Shown: positions 1 to 9,139, counted from the first letter of the stretch. The stretch is DNA of 64,000 nucleotides from RUG626 sp051866775 (GCA_051866775.1 JBJDXR010000047.1:1-64000); one strand, 5' to 3'. Made by a program: numbers and translations. Notes: generated from the letters alone by a model not told the origin.

Positions 1-93
1 TCCGCCATATGTATACACGGGACGCTGGCCGAAAATAGGCTCTCTGCCGTTATCTCCGCAGTCCTTCACACAATATTTCTCATATTTACCCAT
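1..93 (-). CDS. Partial gene, N-terminus similar to the adjacent cupin protein
   Basis: Only the first 31 codons lie in the window; the gene runs off the left edge. The start is well supported: an AAGGAGG ribosome site sits about six bases before the ATG at 91-93. The product begins MGKYEKYC, and the next gene upstream (142-759) begins MGKYADYC, so the two are probably tandem paralogues of one cupin-like family. The gap between them is 48 bp and both read on the minus strand, so they are probably the last known members of the importer cassette 1 operon. Function cannot be judged from so short a piece. Confidence 0.7.
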   Translation of the reverse strand, partial: MGKYEKYCVKDCGDNGREPIFGQRPVYTYGG

Positions 94-141
94 GGTGATC
101 CTCCTTAAAGGTATAATTTAAGTTTTTTGCGGAAAACGTGC

Positions 142-759
142 TCAGCCAAGCTCCTTCTCCACATCGCTGCACTTATAGTGCCTGCCGCTGCCGTTGTCAA
201 TGACGGTGTCCTCATCCTCCGGAAGTGGATAATAGGTGTGCTCTATATAGCAGGCCTCCTTTGAGGGTTGGTTGAAGATGTTGATATTCAGTATGGTTCT
301 GCGCTGATTTGTGATCCTCATTCCGCTGTTGGCAAGGCCGCGGGGAACATGGATACAGCACGGCTCGTCGAACTCAAAAGTCTCGGCGTCATCATCAAGC
401 CCGACGGTAAAGCTTACGTGCGCACCCAAATCATGTGGATTTTCCGGATCGGTGCCGAGGAACACCCACAGCATCTCAGCCTCATGCCTTATCTGGCCCT
501 TATAGCCGCCGCCCTTGTGGCCGTCACGCTCTACATTGGCGGTGTGGAACACATTGTCATCAGCACCGTGGAACTTCCTCATAGCGTTAGGATCGGCAGG
601 CATAAGCGGGATGTACTCCACAAGGCACGGAGTCCATTTGGCGTAATCAGTGAGGAACCTGTACTCCTGCCCCAGTATCCATGTGCCGGGACGGTTTGGT
701 CTTTTCTGTTCGTCCTGTCTTAAAAACATAGGCTTACAGTAATCTGCATATTTTCCCAT
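142..759 (-). CDS. Cupin-fold protein of unknown function
   Basis: The 205-residue product has a cupin-like pattern in its middle: an EAEMLWVFLGTDPENP segment (residues about 95-110), beta-rich sequence, then CCIHVPRGLANSG (about 135-147). This resembles the two conserved cupin motifs, but the usual metal-binding histidines are sparse, so metal binding is uncertain. The start has a good AAGGAGA site seven bases upstream. It follows the alpha/beta hydrolase gene by 61 bp on the same strand and precedes a paralogue. In this context it may act on, or sense, the compound handled by the hydrolase and importer. That is inference; no catalytic reaction can be assigned. Confidence 0.7.
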   Translation of the reverse strand: MGKYADYCKPMFLRQDEQKRPNRPGTWILGQEYRFLTDYAKWTPCLVEYIPLMPADPNAMRKFHGADDNVFHTANVERDGHKGGGYKGQIRHEAEMLWVFLGTDPENPHDLGAHVSFTVGLDDDAETFEFDEPCCIHVPRGLANSGMRITNQRRTILNINIFNQPSKEACYIEHTYYPLPEDEDTVIDNGSGRHYKCSDVEKELG

Positions 760-820
760 AGCTGTGTCTCCTTAATATATTACTAATATAAACTGATCGA
801 TTTTTACAGGGCTTTACCGC

Positions 821-2596
821 TCAGAAAAGCTCAATGACCTCTCCGGTATCAAGATCCCTTGCGAAGCGGCGCATAAAGTTCCACGCGCAAAGGTGCATGG
901 AGGGCAGCGGCATATGCGGCATATTCTCAATGGCCACGACCCTGAAATGGTATTTTCCATCGTTATTTTTGATATCCGCTATGTAGTGCTCAAAGCCATC
1001 AATATATACGGTCTCTGCCCGCTCGCACGGGAATCCCAGCTCCCTGACCGCCTTATTGGCGCTGTTTGCAGCCGCTTCAAGCTCCTCAACAGACTGGAGC
1101 GGACAGCGCTCGGCTTTGAGCCTGCGGTTCCACATAGCCATTTTCCCCTCAGCGGAAGCCGCGTACCCCTCCACGTTTATTCCCGGCTCAAAGGCGTGGG
1201 CGGTCTTGTTTATCGGCACCAAACCCGCGACCTCCTTACAGCCGCACAGGATGCAGGTGGGCATATCCATGGTCTCCATGACCGCTGCGCGCTCATCGTC
1301 AACAGCCACTGCCTCATGGCTCACGGCAGGGGTGGGAAGCCCGGGAGAATTTCCGAGGGGGGCAATGGCGGCGACGACCTTGGGATTCCTTCTGGCAAAT
1401 TCCTGAGTGAAGTGTCCGTTATGGGAGTGTCCTGTCATATAGACTCTTGACAGGTCGATAGGATAAAGCTTTGCGGCATCCTTCAATATGTCGCAGATCC
1501 AGTCATTAAGCCGCGGGCTTTCCATAGCGAAGAATATGACCGCGCAGTCACCCTGGGCAGCTATCTCGCAGTAAGTCATGAAATTTGCAAAAGCGCCTAT
1601 TATGCTGTGGTCGTCTGGCTCATTCACCTCTGTTATACATACAACAACAGGCACCTTTTCCAATCCGCTGCTGGTGGGAGCAAATATGACCCAGCGCTCG
1701 TCATTTACATAATGGCAGCCGTATCTAAGGCCCATGTTTTTCCAATACGCCTGTGCCTCCGGGTCGTCCGGGGTCATAAAGCGGGCGGAGAACCTGCGCT
1801 GCTCAAGCATCTTCCTTCCGAATTCGCTGTGCAGCTGCCACTGGGCGTTCACCGTACCGTCACTGGCGCCGCTTAATCCTCTCGGGCGCCAAGGGGAGGC
1901 CCAGCGCTTGCTGTAATTGAGCACAGGGATGCCGTCAAGAAGCTCAATGCACTCATCCGGATCGGGGACATTGTTTCCCGCTTCATCCTGATATGTAAAG
2001 CCCTCAATGCTCTTAAGCGTCCTTCCGTTTTCATGGAGGAGGCTGATATCAATGTACACCTTGTTTTTATCGCCGTCGTAGTTCTGTATGCAGTCGGTTA
2101 TGATATTTGCAAACATGCGGGCAGGCTCATTATTTGTGACTATGAAAATTATCGTCCTGTCCAGCTTTTGCGCCGCAGCATCAACGTAAGGCTTAAAAAG
2201 CTTTAGGGTCTTCATCGCCCAGAATGGATCAAAATAGTCCTCTTTATGGAAGGTTATGAGTACCGGGAGCTTTCCGGCGTGGTTCTTAAAGTTTTCAAGC
2301 GGCGTCAGGACCAGGCTGCGCGTGGCGCCCATCTCAAGGGTCTCATAATGCAGCCCCCGTGCGTTAAGCTCCGCCACCGTCTCCGGGTCATCAAGACAGC
2401 CTGTCTTATAGTGGTATGCCGGATGCTTCTTTACCTCCTCAATATCCCTTAAAAAGGCCGGGTCGCTGTCCACATCACGCCTGCTTTCCGGAAGGCGTCC
2501 CAGTTCTTCTACAAGGATCTCCAGCGATGAGGGCTTGACATCCTTGCCTATAAGCTCCCAATCCTCAAAATGGTCATAACAGAAATCCAAATTCAT
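821..2596 (-). CDS. Two-lobed alpha/beta hydrolase (esterase-like)
   Basis: The 591-residue product ends in an alpha/beta-hydrolase domain with nucleophile elbow VYMTGHSHNG (Ser391, GxSxG) and a late histidine region around HYIAD. It resembles the PHB-depolymerase/esterase group. Residues about 83-192 align by eye with residues about 289-396 and look like an internal duplicate: KLPVLITF matches KVPVVVCI, and the elbow position reads VYIDISLLHENG with no GxSxG. The N-terminal lobe is therefore probably non-catalytic. No signal peptide is evident, so it is likely cytoplasmic. It begins 30 bp after the ATPase gene of importer cassette 1 and is probably cotranscribed, suggesting hydrolysis of the imported solute. 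Confidence 0.75.
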   Translation of the reverse strand: MNLDFCYDHFEDWELIGKDVKPSSLEILVEELGRLPESRRDVDSDPAFLRDIEEVKKHPAYHYKTGCLDDPETVAELNARGLHYETLEMGATRSLVLTPLENFKNHAGKLPVLITFHKEDYFDPFWAMKTLKLFKPYVDAAAQKLDRTIIFIVTNNEPARMFANIITDCIQNYDGDKNKVYIDISLLHENGRTLKSIEGFTYQDEAGNNVPDPDECIELLDGIPVLNYSKRWASPWRPRGLSGASDGTVNAQWQLHSEFGRKMLEQRRFSARFMTPDDPEAQAYWKNMGLRYGCHYVNDERWVIFAPTSSGLEKVPVVVCITEVNEPDDHSIIGAFANFMTYCEIAAQGDCAVIFFAMESPRLNDWICDILKDAAKLYPIDLSRVYMTGHSHNGHFTQEFARRNPKVVAAIAPLGNSPGLPTPAVSHEAVAVDDERAAVMETMDMPTCILCGCKEVAGLVPINKTAHAFEPGINVEGYAASAEGKMAMWNRRLKAERCPLQSVEELEAAANSANKAVRELGFPCERAETVYIDGFEHYIADIKNNDGKYHFRVVAIENMPHMPLPSMHLCAWNFMRRFARDLDTGEVIELF

Positions 2597-2626
2597 TGGA
2601 ATCCCTCATTTCAATCAAAATCAGTT

Positions 2627-3601
2627 TTATGCCTTTGCCGCATCAGAGAGATTATTTACCTCTCTCACCTTGCAGCAGGATACAAAATGTCCCGGGGAAA
2701 TCTCCTCCAGCTTTTGGGGCTGACGGCACTCTTCGCCTGCATAAACACATCTGTCGGCAAAGCGGCAGCCGGGTTTTGGGTTAATGGGAGATGTTATCTC
2801 CCCCTTCAGGATTATCCGCTTCATCTTGTTATCAATATCCAGCGACGGTATCGCCGAGAGAAGCGCTTTCGTGTACGGATGGTACTGCTTTTTGAAAAGC
2901 TCCTTGGAGGGGCTGGTCTCCACCAGCTGTCCAAGATACATGACGCCGATATCATCGGAGATATGGCGTACGACAGAGAGGTCATGGGTTATAAACATAT
3001 AGGTAAGGCCGTTCTCCTTCTGCAGATCCTGAAGGAGGTTCAGCACCTGTGCCTGGATGGAAACGTCAAGGGCGGAAACAGGCTCATCACAGACGATGAA
3101 CTTCGGGTCAAGAGCCAGTGCCCGGGCAATACCCACACGCTGGCGGCGGCCGCCGTCCAGCTCATGGGGATACGCAAGGCGCAGCCTCATGGCAATACCC
3201 ACCATGTCCATGACCTCGGTTATCTTATCCATCATCTCCGCGCGCTTATATTTGTGCGTGAGCTGCAGGGTCTCATAAATGGTGTCCTCCACCGTCATGC
3301 GGGGGTCAAGGGAGGAGTAGGGATCCTGAAATATGATCTGTGCCTTCTCGCGAAACTCCCTCATAGGCCCTTTGCGGAGCTCCGTCACATTCTGCCCCTC
3401 AAAGTAAAACTGCCCGTCGGTGCTGTCCGTCAGATGTACAAGGGTCCTGCCGAGTGTGGATTTCCCGCAGCCGGACTCTCCAACAATACCCAGAGTCTTC
3501 CCCTCCTGAATGGTGAAGGAGACGTCATCCACCGCGTGGAGGACTCCTCTGGGGACATGAAAGTACTTTTTCAGATGCTCGACCTTAACAAGCTCAGCCA
3601 T
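2627..3601 (-). CDS. Opp/Dpp-type ABC importer ATPase, F subunit (cassette 1)
   Basis: The 324-residue ATPase energises importer cassette 1 as partner of the D subunit. Walker A is GESGCGKST, Walker B FIVCDEPVSALD, and the H-loop ITHDLSV. The signature reads ELDGGRRQR: the usual serine of LSGGQ is aspartate, as in the F subunits of cassettes 2 and 3. The C-terminal oligopeptide-transporter region carries four cysteines (CRFADRC, CRQP, SCC) typical of this family and able to hold an iron-sulfur cluster. It overlaps the D gene by 8 bp, so translation is probably coupled. An AAGGAGAG ribosome site precedes the ATG. Confidence 0.93.
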   Translation of the reverse strand: MAELVKVEHLKKYFHVPRGVLHAVDDVSFTIQEGKTLGIVGESGCGKSTLGRTLVHLTDSTDGQFYFEGQNVTELRKGPMREFREKAQIIFQDPYSSLDPRMTVEDTIYETLQLTHKYKRAEMMDKITEVMDMVGIAMRLRLAYPHELDGGRRQRVGIARALALDPKFIVCDEPVSALDVSIQAQVLNLLQDLQKENGLTYMFITHDLSVVRHISDDIGVMYLGQLVETSPSKELFKKQYHPYTKALLSAIPSLDIDNKMKRIILKGEITSPINPKPGCRFADRCVYAGEECRQPQKLEEISPGHFVSCCKVREVNNLSDAAKA

Positions 3602-4589
3602 TTACAGTCTCTCCTTCCTCGACCCGGATGCAGCGGCAGAAATGCCCCGGCGTGACCTCCGTCATCTGTACGGCCTCCTGCCGGCAGCGCTCCGTGGCGT
3701 ATGGGCAGCGGGGGTTGAATTTGCAGCCCTCGGGCAGCTTGGCGGGGTTTGGCGGCAGGCCCGCTATTGGGCTGAGCCTCTCGGAGTCGTCGTCTATCCG
3801 GGGAATTGACCCAAACAGCCCCAGCGTATACGGGTGCTTCGGATTCTTGAAAATATCCCGCAGCGTGCCGGACTCGATTATCTCTCCGGCGTAGACCACC
3901 GCTACATCGTCGCACATCTCCGCAACAACGCCAAGATCATGGGTAATCAGTATCATTGAGGTGCCCTTCTCGCTGTTAAGCTCACGCATCAGATCCAGCA
4001 CCTGTGCCTGAATGGTGACGTCCAGCGCCGTGGTGGGCTCATCCGCCAGGAGCAGGTCCGGATTGCAGGCAAGGGCTATCGCAATTACGACGCGCTGGCG
4101 CATCCCTCCGGAAAACTGGTCCGGATACTCGTTGTATCTGGCAGCCGGGATCCCCACCATCTCCAACATTCTTTCCGCCCGTTCCTTCGCCTCACGTTTT
4201 GAGACGTTGTCATGCAGCTCAATGACCTCGCTTATCTGCCTGCCCACGGTCATAACAGGATTCAGGGCGGTCATCGGATCCTGAAATATCATGGTTATAC
4301 GCTTGCCGCGTATCTTGCACATCTCGTCTTCCGTGAGCTTCATCATATCAGTGCCGTCCATGCAGACAGATCCGCTTTTTACAACTGCCGGCGGCTCTGG
4401 AAGAACCCGGAGTATAGAGCTTGCTATAGTTGTTTTCCCCGCGCCCGTCTCCCCGACGAGGCCGAGGGTCTTTCCCTTGCGCAGGTCAAATGACACGTTA
4501 TTGACGGCGTATACGGTCTCCTCTTTTGTAACATACTCAACTGTCAGATCCTTCACTGACAGGAAGATTTCGTTTTTCTCATTACTCAT
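3594..4589 (-). CDS. Opp/Dpp-type ABC importer ATPase, D subunit (cassette 1)
   Basis: The 331-residue ATPase has Walker A GETGAGKTT, a canonical signature FSGGMRQR, Walker B LLLADEPTTALD, the H-loop ITHDLGV and the C-terminal cysteine-bearing oligopeptide domain (CKFNPRCPYATERC). I chose the ATG at 4587-4589, with AGGTGA five bases upstream; a GTG three codons earlier is possible but overlaps that site. It follows the C permease gene closely and overlaps the F gene by 8 bp. It should pair with the F subunit on the cytoplasmic face of the permeases. Confidence 0.92.
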   Translation of the reverse strand: MSNEKNEIFLSVKDLTVEYVTKEETVYAVNNVSFDLRKGKTLGLVGETGAGKTTIASSILRVLPEPPAVVKSGSVCMDGTDMMKLTEDEMCKIRGKRITMIFQDPMTALNPVMTVGRQISEVIELHDNVSKREAKERAERMLEMVGIPAARYNEYPDQFSGGMRQRVVIAIALACNPDLLLADEPTTALDVTIQAQVLDLMRELNSEKGTSMILITHDLGVVAEMCDDVAVVYAGEIIESGTLRDIFKNPKHPYTLGLFGSIPRIDDDSERLSPIAGLPPNPAKLPEGCKFNPRCPYATERCRQEAVQMTEVTPGHFCRCIRVEEGETVNG

Positions 4590-4598
4590 GGCGTTCAC

Positions 4599-5486
4599 CT
4601 ACCTTTTGAGTTTCGGGTCGAGTGCATCGCGCAGGCCATCACCGAACAGGTTGAGTGAAAGGACGACAACCAGGATGCAGGCTCCGGGTATAAGCGTCAT
4701 ATAGGGATCGCTCTTTAAAAAGTCGCGTCCGGCAGTTACAAGCGCACCCCACTCAGGGTTAGGCGGCTGAACGCCAAGTCCAAGATAGGTAAGAGAAGAG
4801 GCTCCGATGATGCCGCTGCCTATACTCATAGTGAACGACACTATCATTGGAGAGAAGGCGTTAGGCAAGGCGTGCTTAATAATGATGCGGGGATTTGAGC
4901 AGTTGATGGCCGTCGCAGCCTCAAGGTACTCCTTCTTACGGACCGTCATGATGGATGAGCGCATAAGTCTCGTACCACCGGTAATACCGCTTAGTCCCAT
5001 GGCCAGGATCGTATTGAAAATGCCTTTACCGAAGATACCGGCCAGAGTGATGTTCAAAAGGACGCTGGGCACGGACTGAATGACGTCACAGATGCGCATG
5101 ATAATCTGATCGACCTTGCCGCCGAAGAAGCCTGCGATGCAGCCGCAGATAATGCCTCCGGCGCAGGCGATAAGCTGGGCGCCGACGCCGATGATAAGTG
5201 ACCACTTGCATCCGACGAGGACTCGGCTGAAGATATCGCGGCCCATATTATCCGTGCCGAACCAATGCTCCGCGCAGGGCTTTATCCGGGCGTTTATCGG
5301 ATCGACAGCCGCATAGTCATACGGCGCAAGAAAATCTCCGAAAATTGCAACAAGGATGACGAGAGCAAAAACAATCATGCCTGCCATGGCCGCCTTGTTC
5401 ATAGAGAGCCTCTTGAGGACCTCGACAAACTGATTCTGCTTTTTCAGCACAGGTTCTTTCTTAGTGTTAGCCGCAGTTTCAGGCAT
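4599..5486 (-). CDS. Opp/Dpp-type ABC importer permease, C subunit (cassette 1)
   Basis: The 295-residue membrane protein has a charged N-terminal tail, a first membrane helix near residues 35-55, a periplasm-type loop containing HWFGTDNMGRDIFSRV, and the binding-protein-dependent permease domain. Its EAA-loop region reads YLEAATAINCSNPRIIIKHALPN. It ends in the family-typical GDGLRDALDPKLK. It forms the channel with the B subunit. A GGGAGG site lies eight bases before the ATG. It overlaps the end of the B gene by 8 bp, supporting a single transcript. Confidence 0.93.
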   Translation of the reverse strand: MPETAANTKKEPVLKKQNQFVEVLKRLSMNKAAMAGMIVFALVILVAIFGDFLAPYDYAAVDPINARIKPCAEHWFGTDNMGRDIFSRVLVGCKWSLIIGVGAQLIACAGGIICGCIAGFFGGKVDQIIMRICDVIQSVPSVLLNITLAGIFGKGIFNTILAMGLSGITGGTRLMRSSIMTVRKKEYLEAATAINCSNPRIIIKHALPNAFSPMIVSFTMSIGSGIIGASSLTYLGLGVQPPNPEWGALVTAGRDFLKSDPYMTLIPGACILVVVLSLNLFGDGLRDALDPKLKR

Positions 5487-6438
5487 GTTTTTTGCCTCCC
5501 TTCCTCTTTATTCCGGCAAATTGTATCTTAATTCGCGGATCAACAAAGGCCATTAGTATATCAACCAAAAGCATTACAAACGAGAATACAACAGAGATCA
5601 TGATCGTGCATGCCATAACAACGTTATAATCGCGGTTGTTGCAGCCCGAAACGAGGTAATAGCCGACGCCGGGGATAGAGAACACCGTCTCAACAATCAT
5701 ACCGCCGCCGATAACGCCGGCCAGCTGCATGCCGATCGTAGTGAGAATCGGTATCATGGCGTTGGGCAGCATGTGCTGGAATACGATCTTCCTATATTTC
5801 AGGCCTTTGGCCCTGGCCATGGTTATGTAGTCGGATCGGATAACCTCCAGCATACTGGAACGCGTTTGACGTGTCAGCATTGCCATGCCGCCGATGGAGT
5901 TTGAAATAACCGGCATAATATAGTTCTTCCAGCTGCCGAGGCCGAACGCCGGCAGCCACCCCAGCTTGTACGAGAAAATAAGCACCAGCAGCAGCGCAAA
6001 GAAGAAGTTCGGCAGAGAGGTGCCGATCAGGGCGAGGACGGTGCATGTACTGTCCTGCCATTTGTTCTGGTGTGTCGCCGCCGTAACGCCAAGGAGAATA
6101 CCGCAGATAGAAGTTACAATCACGCTTATCAGGCCGATCATAAGAGTACGGGGCGCCCTGGTGGCAAGCTCATGCGCAATTGGTACGCCCGATACCCATG
6201 AATCGCCGAAGTTAAGAGTACATGCATTAACAATATAATTTGCCAGTTGAACAATGTACGGTCTGTCAAGACCAAGCTCCTCCCTGAGGACCGCCGCCTC
6301 CTCCTCGTTCCAGTCAGTTCCGAGGATGATGGAGGTGGCGTCACCGGGGGCTATATAAAGGAGCGTAAAGACAAGGATGATAACGCCCAAAATGACCGGT
6401 ATCATCAAAAGCAGACGTTTTAAAACATATCGACCCAT
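5479..6438 (-). CDS. Opp/Dpp-type ABC importer permease, B subunit (cassette 1)
   Basis: The 319-residue permease has the classic N-terminus of the B family (RYVLKRLLLMIPVILGVI), about six membrane segments and the EAA-loop DYITMARAKGLKYRKIVFQHMLPNA. It ends with the family motif DPRIK. It should form the transmembrane channel with the C subunit and receive solute from the lipoprotein encoded upstream. The 167-bp gap to the solute-binding protein gene contains a strong hairpin (6519-6558) that probably sets the binding protein to permease ratio. A GGTGGG site precedes the ATG. Confidence 0.93.
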   Translation of the reverse strand: MGRYVLKRLLLMIPVILGVIILVFTLLYIAPGDATSIILGTDWNEEEAAVLREELGLDRPYIVQLANYIVNACTLNFGDSWVSGVPIAHELATRAPRTLMIGLISVIVTSICGILLGVTAATHQNKWQDSTCTVLALIGTSLPNFFFALLLVLIFSYKLGWLPAFGLGSWKNYIMPVISNSIGGMAMLTRQTRSSMLEVIRSDYITMARAKGLKYRKIVFQHMLPNAMIPILTTIGMQLAGVIGGGMIVETVFSIPGVGYYLVSGCNNRDYNVVMACTIMISVVFSFVMLLVDILMAFVDPRIKIQFAGIKRKGGKKHA

Positions 6439-6518
6439 TTTAACCCACCATTCTGGTTTTTAACATCCGGGACTATCCCAGTGCAAATCAGTACAAATCA
6501 GAACATTTGAATATGCCC

Positions 6519-6558
6519 GTGGCGCCACGCGCCTTAAGAAGAATGCGCATGGCGCCAC
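6519..6558 (-). promoter_or_regulatory. Intercistronic hairpin between binding-protein and permease genes (cassette 1)
   Basis: GTGGCGCCA (6519-6527) pairs perfectly with TGGCGCCAC (6550-6558). A further GCGC/GCGC pairing lies inside, after one mismatch, leaving a 12-base loop. There is no long U-run, so it looks like a partial terminator or mRNA-stabilising stem. Cassettes 2 and 3 carry unrelated hairpins at the same place. Confidence 0.6.
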
Positions 6559-6605
6559 GCAGCATCTAAAACTCAGCAACGAAATTCGGTCTGACCTTCA
6601 AAAAC

Positions 6606-8213
6606 TCAGGAAATAGTTCCGAGAACAGGAAGGTTCATGTAAAGATCGTTGGTGAAGAAGTAAGAATACTCGTCACTCAGAGCATAGAGAACCTGCTTGT
6701 TGAAGAGCGGGAACCATGTGCAGTTGGCAGATTCGTACTCATAGAGGGCCTGCAGGTTCTCAGCGGTCTTGCCGCCAGCCGCATAGTACTTGGAGTAGAT
6801 CTCAACAAGCTCAGGATCACTGTTGAAGTAGGAGGAAGTGCCCTTCTGTGCGTTCTTATAAATGTTAGAGTAGAAGACAGACATATCAGAGACCGCGAGG
6901 CCGCCGACCCAGCAGATGTCCCAATCTCCCTCGTTAAGGACGGTGGACTGTGTAGCAGGATCGCAGAAGTTGATGTAGACGTCAATGCCCGCCATGGAGA
7001 GATAGCCCTGAGCAAGCTCAGCAATCAGAGAGTCCTCACCGACGTTGTTGGAGACGAGGGTGATCTTCACGCCGTCGGGATAACCGGCCTCAGCCAGCAG
7101 CTCCTTCGCTTTTTCAAGGTCGTAGCTTATTGGGCAGGTCCAGCTCTCGTCGTAGTCGGAAGCTGTAGGCATGCCATAGTTGTTCATGATGGTCGCGTGG
7201 CCGGAATAGGCGCCCTGAGCAAGTCCGGCGCAGTCAATAGCGTAGCATATTGCCTGGCGGAGCTTCAGATTGTCGGATACGATGCGTCCGGTCATGTTGA
7301 AAGCCATGCCGTTATAAGTGCCGTTGGACATATAGATGGCCTGCATGCCGTCTGCCGTATCTACATCTCCGGATATGCTCATGTCCACCTGTCCGGCAAA
7401 CTTAACGCTTCCGCTGTCAATGGCTATGGCCATCTGGGTGGCCTCAGGGACATAACTGATGTTTATAGTGTCGAAATTGGCGACGGAGATCTCGGGGATG
7501 TTTTCGGTCTTCCAATAGTCATCTCTCTTGACCAGTGTGCAGGAGCTGCCCTCAACATAGCTGTCACATTTGTACGGGCCAGTGCCAATGGGGAATGTGG
7601 CCATACCGTCGCCGCTGTCGTTATAAGCCTCCTCGGTGCAGAAGAAAACTCTTGTCGCCAGATTATAGAATGCGCCGATGGAATCTGTGTTAAGCTTGAG
7701 TGTAAACGTGAGCTCATCAACGACTTCTGCGGCGTTGTCCTCCCAATATGTAGCCATATTGCAGCTGTTGTCCTTCTGAGCCTGGATCGCCCACACGGCA
7801 TCCTCTGCTGTAAATGGGTTGCCCTCAGAATCGGTTATGCCATTATAAAGCTTTATCTGATATGTAGTGTCATCAAGTCTTTCAAAACTCTCAGCGAGGA
7901 CGCCCTTATACTCGCCGTCAACCACGCAAAACAGGGTCTCATAGACCTGATTGAAAGTTGAGTAGCGGTAGGGGTTCTCCTTGCCTATCGCATAGGCTCC
8001 GGTAAAGGAGTTGGTCAGAGCGACATCCAGCGTGCCGCCCGCAGGAGTGGAATCTTTATCATTGCTGTCTTTGTTATCTGTGCCGGTGTTTTTGTTTTCG
8101 GTCTGCTGACCGCTGTTGTCGGCAGGGTCTTTGTCCTCGTCAGTGCCGCCTGAACAGGCAGCCAGAGCAAATACCATTGCCAACGCCAGAATTAGGGCAA
8201 ACAATTTCTTCAT
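6606..8213 (-). CDS. Extracellular solute-binding lipoprotein, family 5 (cassette 1)
   Basis: The 535-residue product starts with a lipoprotein signal peptide (MKKLFALILALAMVFALAAC). The lipobox LAAC is followed by a long Asp/Asn/Lys/Thr-rich linker to about residue 60, then a family 5 solute-binding domain (FTAEDAVWAIQAQ, GTGPYKCDSY, AICYAIDCAGLAQGAYSG, AEAGYPDGVKITLV). It should be anchored outside the membrane and deliver ligand to the B/C permease. Family 5 proteins bind peptides, nickel, opines and other solutes, so the ligand is unknown. AGGAGG lies eight bases before the ATG. It lies 66 bp after the HAD phosphatase gene, probably in the same transcript. Confidence 0.93.
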   Translation of the reverse strand: MKKLFALILALAMVFALAACSGGTDEDKDPADNSGQQTENKNTGTDNKDSNDKDSTPAGGTLDVALTNSFTGAYAIGKENPYRYSTFNQVYETLFCVVDGEYKGVLAESFERLDDTTYQIKLYNGITDSEGNPFTAEDAVWAIQAQKDNSCNMATYWEDNAAEVVDELTFTLKLNTDSIGAFYNLATRVFFCTEEAYNDSGDGMATFPIGTGPYKCDSYVEGSSCTLVKRDDYWKTENIPEISVANFDTINISYVPEATQMAIAIDSGSVKFAGQVDMSISGDVDTADGMQAIYMSNGTYNGMAFNMTGRIVSDNLKLRQAICYAIDCAGLAQGAYSGHATIMNNYGMPTASDYDESWTCPISYDLEKAKELLAEAGYPDGVKITLVSNNVGEDSLIAELAQGYLSMAGIDVYINFCDPATQSTVLNEGDWDICWVGGLAVSDMSVFYSNIYKNAQKGTSSYFNSDPELVEIYSKYYAAGGKTAENLQALYEYESANCTWFPLFNKQVLYALSDEYSYFFTNDLYMNLPVLGTIS

Positions 8214-8279
8214 TTTCTTTCCTCCTGTAAATAAATATTTTTGTATTTTTACACCGCTTTACGATGCAATACACATTTA

Positions 8280-9065
8280 TCAGATAAGTCCGCAGTGTTC
8301 CATAGCCTTATAAAGACCGTCATCCATAATGTCCGACGTGACAAAATCCACCCGGCTCTTAAGCTCCTCCATTGCGTTGCCCATAGCCATCTTATACGCG
8401 GCGCAGCTCAGCATTGGCAGGTCACTGATACTGTCGCCGATTGCGAAGCAGTCCTCAAAAGCCGCGCCAAAATGCTCCTTGACAAGATCTACGCTGTTTT
8501 TTACAGATACACCCTTGGCAACAAGCTCCGCCATGTTCTGTTTCTTGCCGATCACGTCGAGATAATCCGAAGCCTCTCTTTCAAACCGCTCAAGATTGCT
8601 GTTTTCATTTGTCCACACGCAGAGCTTTTCAAAGGAAAAGCTGCCGCTTTCGATATCCGCGTCGGTCTCAAAACCGCGGTCGGCAAAGCTCTTTTTAAGT
8701 CCGCCCAAAAAAGGCGGCAGGGGGCGGGACTTATCAAAGCTTATCCCCTCGCTGGATTCGAATGCCGCGTCAAGCCCGCAGCTTCTGACAAGCTCAATCA
8801 GCCTTTGTGTGACATCAGGCGTGGGACGTATATCCTGAACGACTGTTTCACCGATTTTTATGTATGCTCCCATGGTGCAGATCGCCGCGTCAAAGCCTAT
8901 GTTCACAACCCGCCGGTCAACATGTGTATATGGCCTTCCGGTAAAGAACACTGTTGTGTGGCCATTCTCCCGCACCCGTTTAATCGCGAGGACCGTACTC
9001 TCCGGCAGCATCCGTCCGGCGATTATGGTGCCGTCCACGTCAAAAATGACTAGCTTTTTTGACAT
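8280..9065 (-). CDS. HAD-superfamily phosphatase, Cof-type
   Basis: The 261-residue product has the HAD nucleophile motif VIFDVDGTI (Asp9, Asp11), a motif II FFTGRP, a cap region with the size and placement of the Cof/IIB class, and the C-terminal metal motif AIGDSISDLPML. Such enzymes dephosphorylate sugar phosphates, flavin precursors or similar small molecules; the substrate here is unknown. I chose the ATG at 9063-9065, with GAGGAG nine bases upstream, over one nine codons earlier that lacks a site. It is the first gene after the promoter and LacI-type operator at 9111-9168 and probably heads the cassette 1 operon. Confidence 0.88.
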   Translation of the reverse strand: MSKKLVIFDVDGTIIAGRMLPESTVLAIKRVRENGHTTVFFTGRPYTHVDRRVVNIGFDAAICTMGAYIKIGETVVQDIRPTPDVTQRLIELVRSCGLDAAFESSEGISFDKSRPLPPFLGGLKKSFADRGFETDADIESGSFSFEKLCVWTNENSNLERFEREASDYLDVIGKKQNMAELVAKGVSVKNSVDLVKEHFGAAFEDCFAIGDSISDLPMLSCAAYKMAMGNAMEELKSRVDFVTSDIMDDGLYKAMEHCGLI

Positions 9066-9110
9066 TTTTTCACCGCTCCTCATTTTTTGCAAGCAGGTAA
9101 TGTATTTTGT

Positions 9111-9122
9111 GTAAACGTTTAC
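9111..9122. promoter_or_regulatory. LacI-family operator-like palindrome O1
   Basis: GTAAACGTTTAC is a perfect 12-bp palindrome with the central CG typical of LacI/GalR and CcpA (cre) sites. It lies just downstream of the -10 box at 9140-9145 on the minus strand, where a bound repressor would block transcription of the HAD/importer operon. No LacI-type gene is in the window. Confidence 0.6.
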
Positions 9123-9139
9123 CTTTATCCGTTGACTGT

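Noticed and set aside
2570..3655. Long plus-strand open frame (361 codons)
   Set aside because: It lies antisense to an ATPase gene with Walker motifs, has no ribosome site and encodes no recognisable domain. The same holds for antisense frames at 45840-47183, 52826-54097 and 61336-62814, which arise from codon bias.
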